A stretch of DNA of 6,728 bases. Source: Candidatus Aminicenantota bacterium. GTDB taxonomy: Bacteria; Acidobacteriota; Aminicenantia; Aminicenantales; UBA8522. Where the stretch lies: the NCBI GenBank assembly GCA_016934895.1, contig JAFGRZ010000322.1, positions 1 to 6,728 of the forward strand, in the 5' to 3' direction. Both the position numbers and the translations under genes were made by a program. Under the pieces are notes generated by a model. The model was not told the DNA's origin, ran no database searches, and saw only the letters and a program-made list of their open reading frames with translations. Shown here piece by piece: positions 5,376-6,728 of the stretch (positions within the stretch are counted from its first letter, which is position 1; every line of letters starts with the position of its first letter).

Positions 5376-6131
5376 ATGGATCGAAAACCGGCGGCCGCAA
5401 TATTTCTATTAATCCCGCTCTGCGCGGCGATCCTATTCTCCTCCTGCAGGGTTCTGCCGATCTCGCCGGTCGAGGCGACTCGAAGCGTCCTGAGAGCCCG
5501 GATCGGCCGGACCGGGTTTGACGGTCCGGTGTATTGCCGCGACGTCCGGCTCTGCGGCTCCGATGTCCTTCCCGCGTTCTACAGGGCCCGGGATTTCCGC
5601 CCGGCTTGGATCGACGAGGCCCTCGCTCTCACAGAGGCCAGGTCCTTCCTTGCCGCCCTGGACCTCGTTTCCGAGGACGGGCTGGATCCCAAAAACTGCC
5701 ACCTGGACGCCATCGAATCCCTGCTCAGTGAGATTCAGGCGGCCCTGGGGAAAAGGCACCGTAAAGCCCGGCCCGAGGCCCTAGTTGATCTGGAGATGCT
5801 TCTGACAGATGCCTTTCTCCTTTGCGGGTCGCAGCTCGTCCACGGCCAGGTCGATCCGGAAACTTTCCAATCCGAATGGTTCATCAAGGGACGCATCGAG
5901 GACCTGGCCGCCGCCCTGGAAAAAGGACTTGCGGACAAGGACATCCCCGGCGCGCTCGATTTGCTCCGGCCGAATCACGCCGTGTATCGCGGCCTCATGA
6001 AAGCGTTCCGGACCACCAGAATCGCCGCCGCCGTAAATAATTTCGAAAAATTCCTGGAATTGTGGAAATCCGCCGACCCCGGCCTTCCTGAAGTGGAGGA
6101 TGCGAAGGGGAGGCTGAAGGCTCTCCAGTAG
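5376..6131 (+). CDS. Lipoprotein with stand-alone YcbB/LdtD-type L,D-transpeptidase scaffold domain
   Basis: A 251-residue exported protein. The signal peptide ends in FSSC with C24 (Phe at -3 is unusual). Residues about 58-210 match the N-terminal scaffold domain of YcbB-type L,D-transpeptidases: LPAFYRARDFRPAWID (65-80), a helix leading to SEDGLDPKNCHLDAIESLL (99-117), LVDLEMLLTDAFLLCGSQLVHGQVDPE (136-162), and NHAVYRGLMKAF (200-211). In full-size relatives of about 500-600 residues this is followed by a peptidoglycan-binding domain and the YkuD catalytic domain with HG and S/T-x-G-C motifs. Here the protein ends about 40 residues after the scaffold and has no catalytic cysteine motif. The downstream DNA shows no remnant of the missing domains. 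It may therefore be a non-catalytic scaffold or regulator, or an old truncation. AAAGG lies 2 nt before the ATG, a poor spacing. A sigma-54 promoter and an attenuator-like leader precede it. The divergent neighbour is a catalytic YkuD protein. Confidence 0.85.
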   Translation: MDRKPAAAIFLLIPLCAAILFSSCRVLPISPVEATRSVLRARIGRTGFDGPVYCRDVRLCGSDVLPAFYRARDFRPAWIDEALALTEARSFLAALDLVSEDGLDPKNCHLDAIESLLSEIQAALGKRHRKARPEALVDLEMLLTDAFLLCGSQLVHGQVDPETFQSEWFIKGRIEDLAAALEKGLADKDIPGALDLLRPNHAVYRGLMKAFRTTRIAAAVNNFEKFLELWKSADPGLPEVEDAKGRLKALQ

Positions 6132-6175
6132 ATGAAGCTGTCGAAGCGTCCGGTATTCAAAAGAAAACCTGACAA

Positions 6176-6204
6176 TTGACAGCCCCCCATCAAGAATATA
6201 TATC
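6176..6204 (+). promoter_or_regulatory. Sigma-70-type promoter upstream of the CPxC small ORF
   Basis: A perfect -35 box TTGACA (6176-6181), a 17-bp spacer and TATATC (6199-6204, 4 of 6 matches) lie upstream of the ATG at 6235. The interval 6132-6175 after the scaffold gene shows no terminator. Confidence 0.5.
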
Positions 6205-6234
6205 CTATCCTTTATACTTCAGGGGATCCGGCAT

Positions 6235-6351
6235 ATGAAATGCCCGAAGTGCAACCGCCGGCTGCTGGGGGAACTCTGTCGCTCGGCTCTGCCCTCAATT
6301 CCCTCCCTTTTTCCTGGGCCCGGAGGTCCGGCCGATTCCCGGCTCTTTTGA
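6235..6351 (+). CDS. Small 38-residue ORF with zinc-ribbon-like CPKC start
   Basis: The ORF begins MKCPKCNRRLLGELCRSALP and ends in a Pro/Gly-rich tail. CPxC at the very N-terminus is typical of the first knuckle of zinc-ribbon proteins, but the second CxxC knuckle is absent; only one further Cys (C15) is present. AGGGGA (6221-6226) lies 8 nt before the ATG, and a promoter with a perfect -35 box lies upstream, so initiation here is credible. In another frame the DNA after about 6283 also stays open, to a stop near 6417, which could mean a frameshift in a longer zinc-ribbon gene. It may be a real microprotein, a decayed gene or a leader peptide. Function unknown. Confidence 0.4.
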   Translation: MKCPKCNRRLLGELCRSALPSIPSLFPGPGGPADSRLF

Positions 6352-6397
6352 AGACGCCGGCGGCCTTGCCGGAATCCCCTGCGCGCCCGGTCTGTCC

Positions 6398-6426
6398 TTG
6401 ACATCTTTGGAATCATAATTTATGGT
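6398..6426 (+). promoter_or_regulatory. Sigma-70-type promoter of the NifX-like gene
   Basis: A perfect TTGACA (6398-6403), a 17-bp spacer and TATGGT (6421-6426, 4 of 6) would start transcription near 6433 and give a leader of about 110 nt before the GTG at 6544. Confidence 0.5.
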
Positions 6427-6463
6427 TCCGAGCGATGGTTGGCGGGGATAGCAAAAGCAAATA

Positions 6464-6487
6464 TGCGGCTGCGGCCGGAGAGCCGCA
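6464..6487 (+). other. Stable hairpin in the leader of the NifX-like gene
   Basis: TGCGGCT (6464-6470) and AGCCGCA (6481-6487) form a perfect 7-bp stem around a 10-nt loop within the predicted 5' leader. GCAAA precedes it (6457-6461), and GCAA overlaps its 3' end (6485-6488). This loosely recalls the paired GCAAA elements of cyclic-di-GMP-I riboswitches, but the rest of that consensus is missing. No T-tract follows, so it is not a terminator. Confidence 0.35.
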
Positions 6488-6543
6488 AGAGCCGGGTTCT
6501 CAGTTTTCAAGTGAAATGAATAGAAAGAAAGGAGCCATGACCG

Positions 6544-6728
6544 GTGACGGATGAAGACGTTCAAAAGAACTTTTTGATCGCTTTCGGCACGGATGACGGC
6601 GAAAATCTGAATAATGATCACGTGGGGATGGCAGAGTATTTCTATGTGTATAGGTTTTCCGGTGAAAAGAAGGAATTCGTTGAGAAAAGGATAAATGTCA
6701 AATTCAAGGGGGATGAATCCATAAAGCA
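6544..6728 (+). CDS. NifX/dinitrogenase iron-molybdenum cofactor domain protein (5' part)
   Basis: The gene starts at GTG 6544 and runs off the window after 61 codons. The frame reads NFLIAFGTDDGENLNNDHVG, then MAEYFYVYRFSGEKKEFVEK. It matches the start of the Nitro_FeMo-Co (NifX/NafY/NifB-tail) fold: a strand, the TDDG turn, N-x-D-H-x-G, then A-x-Y-F-x-(V/I)-Y. The family binds or carries iron-sulfur or molybdenum-containing cofactors, and many members lie outside nitrogen-fixation loci. The in-frame TGA at 6538-6540 forces initiation after it, and AAGGAG (6529-6534) lies 9 nt before the GTG, so this start is well supported. An ATG at 6537 opens only a 5-codon frame. The hydrophilic N-terminus TDEDVQK extends slightly beyond the usual domain start. 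A promoter and a structured leader lie upstream. The C-terminal part and the downstream partners are not visible. Confidence 0.85.
   Translation, partial: MTDEDVQKNFLIAFGTDDGENLNNDHVGMAEYFYVYRFSGEKKEFVEKRINVKFKGDESIK

Noticed and set aside
5186..5521. 111-residue plus-strand frame in the divergent spacer
   Set aside because: It contains the sigma-54 promoter and the attenuator-like leader, overlaps the scaffold gene in another frame and shows no family features.
6229..6244. CGGCATATGAAATGCC as a third sigma-54 promoter
   Set aside because: It overlaps the start codon of the CPKC ORF, has poor -24 and -12 boxes, and good TTGACA promoters serve both neighbouring genes.
6357..6372. CCGGC/GCCGG hairpin as a terminator after the CPKC ORF
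   Set aside because: The stem is only 5 bp and no T-tract follows.
6537..6554. ATG at 6537 as the start of the NifX-like gene
   Set aside because: It is out of frame with the NifX-like sequence and reaches a stop after five codons; the GTG at 6544 has better Shine-Dalgarno spacing.
6295..6621. Minus-strand 108-residue frame
   Set aside because: It lies antisense to the promoter, leader and start of the NifX-like gene, with no ribosome-binding site or recognisable domain.

Overview
The window looks like a chromosomal segment of an anaerobic, Gram-negative-type (diderm) bacterium. Three of the products carry lipoprotein signal peptides and act on the periplasm or the cell wall. Control is by a sigma-54 activator and sigma-54 promoters, and the right end holds a NifX/dinitrogenase-cofactor-type protein. 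This gene mix would fit Desulfobacterota or an Acidobacteriota/Aminicenantes-type lineage. That placement is inference from gene content only; no marker gene is present. I see no tRNA, rRNA, CRISPR array or intact transposase.

Layout: (1) Positions 1-40 hold two copies of a C-rich 17-18 bp direct repeat, possibly the edge of a mobile element. (2) 139-1557 encodes a complete NtrC-family response regulator. (3) A textbook sigma-54 promoter (1708-1723) with a perfect 14-bp palindrome about 140 bp upstream of the predicted start of transcription drives a two-gene operon: a 128-residue protein I read as a degenerate (pseudo-)receiver (1753-2139), and a BepA-like M48 metalloprotease lipoprotein (2166-3620). 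(4) 3711-3896 encodes a tiny glycine-rich basic protein whose N-terminus resembles the DUF5320 family, with its own sigma-70-type promoter. (5) On the minus strand, 4127-4939 encodes a GC-rich YkuD-type L,D-transpeptidase lipoprotein, followed in the same frame, past its stop codon, by a start-less coding-like fragment. (6) After a 436-bp divergent spacer with a second sigma-54 promoter (5262-5277) and an attenuator-like leader, 5376-6131 encodes a lipoprotein made only of the scaffold domain of YcbB/LdtD-type L,D-transpeptidases. (7) 6132-6728 holds a sigma-70-type promoter with a small CPxC-motif ORF, a second such promoter with a structured leader, and the start of a NifX-like gene that runs off the window.

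How it may fit together: the two sigma-54 promoters share 14 of 16 core bases and sit beside a sigma-54 activator. They would place an envelope-quality-control protease and a peptidoglycan-related lipoprotein under one signal. The cognate histidine kinase is not in the window. A catalytic domain without a scaffold and a scaffold without a catalytic domain, divergently encoded, is the most unusual arrangement here. The DUF5320-like and NifX-like genes belong to families often found together, but here they are separated by about 2.6 kb.
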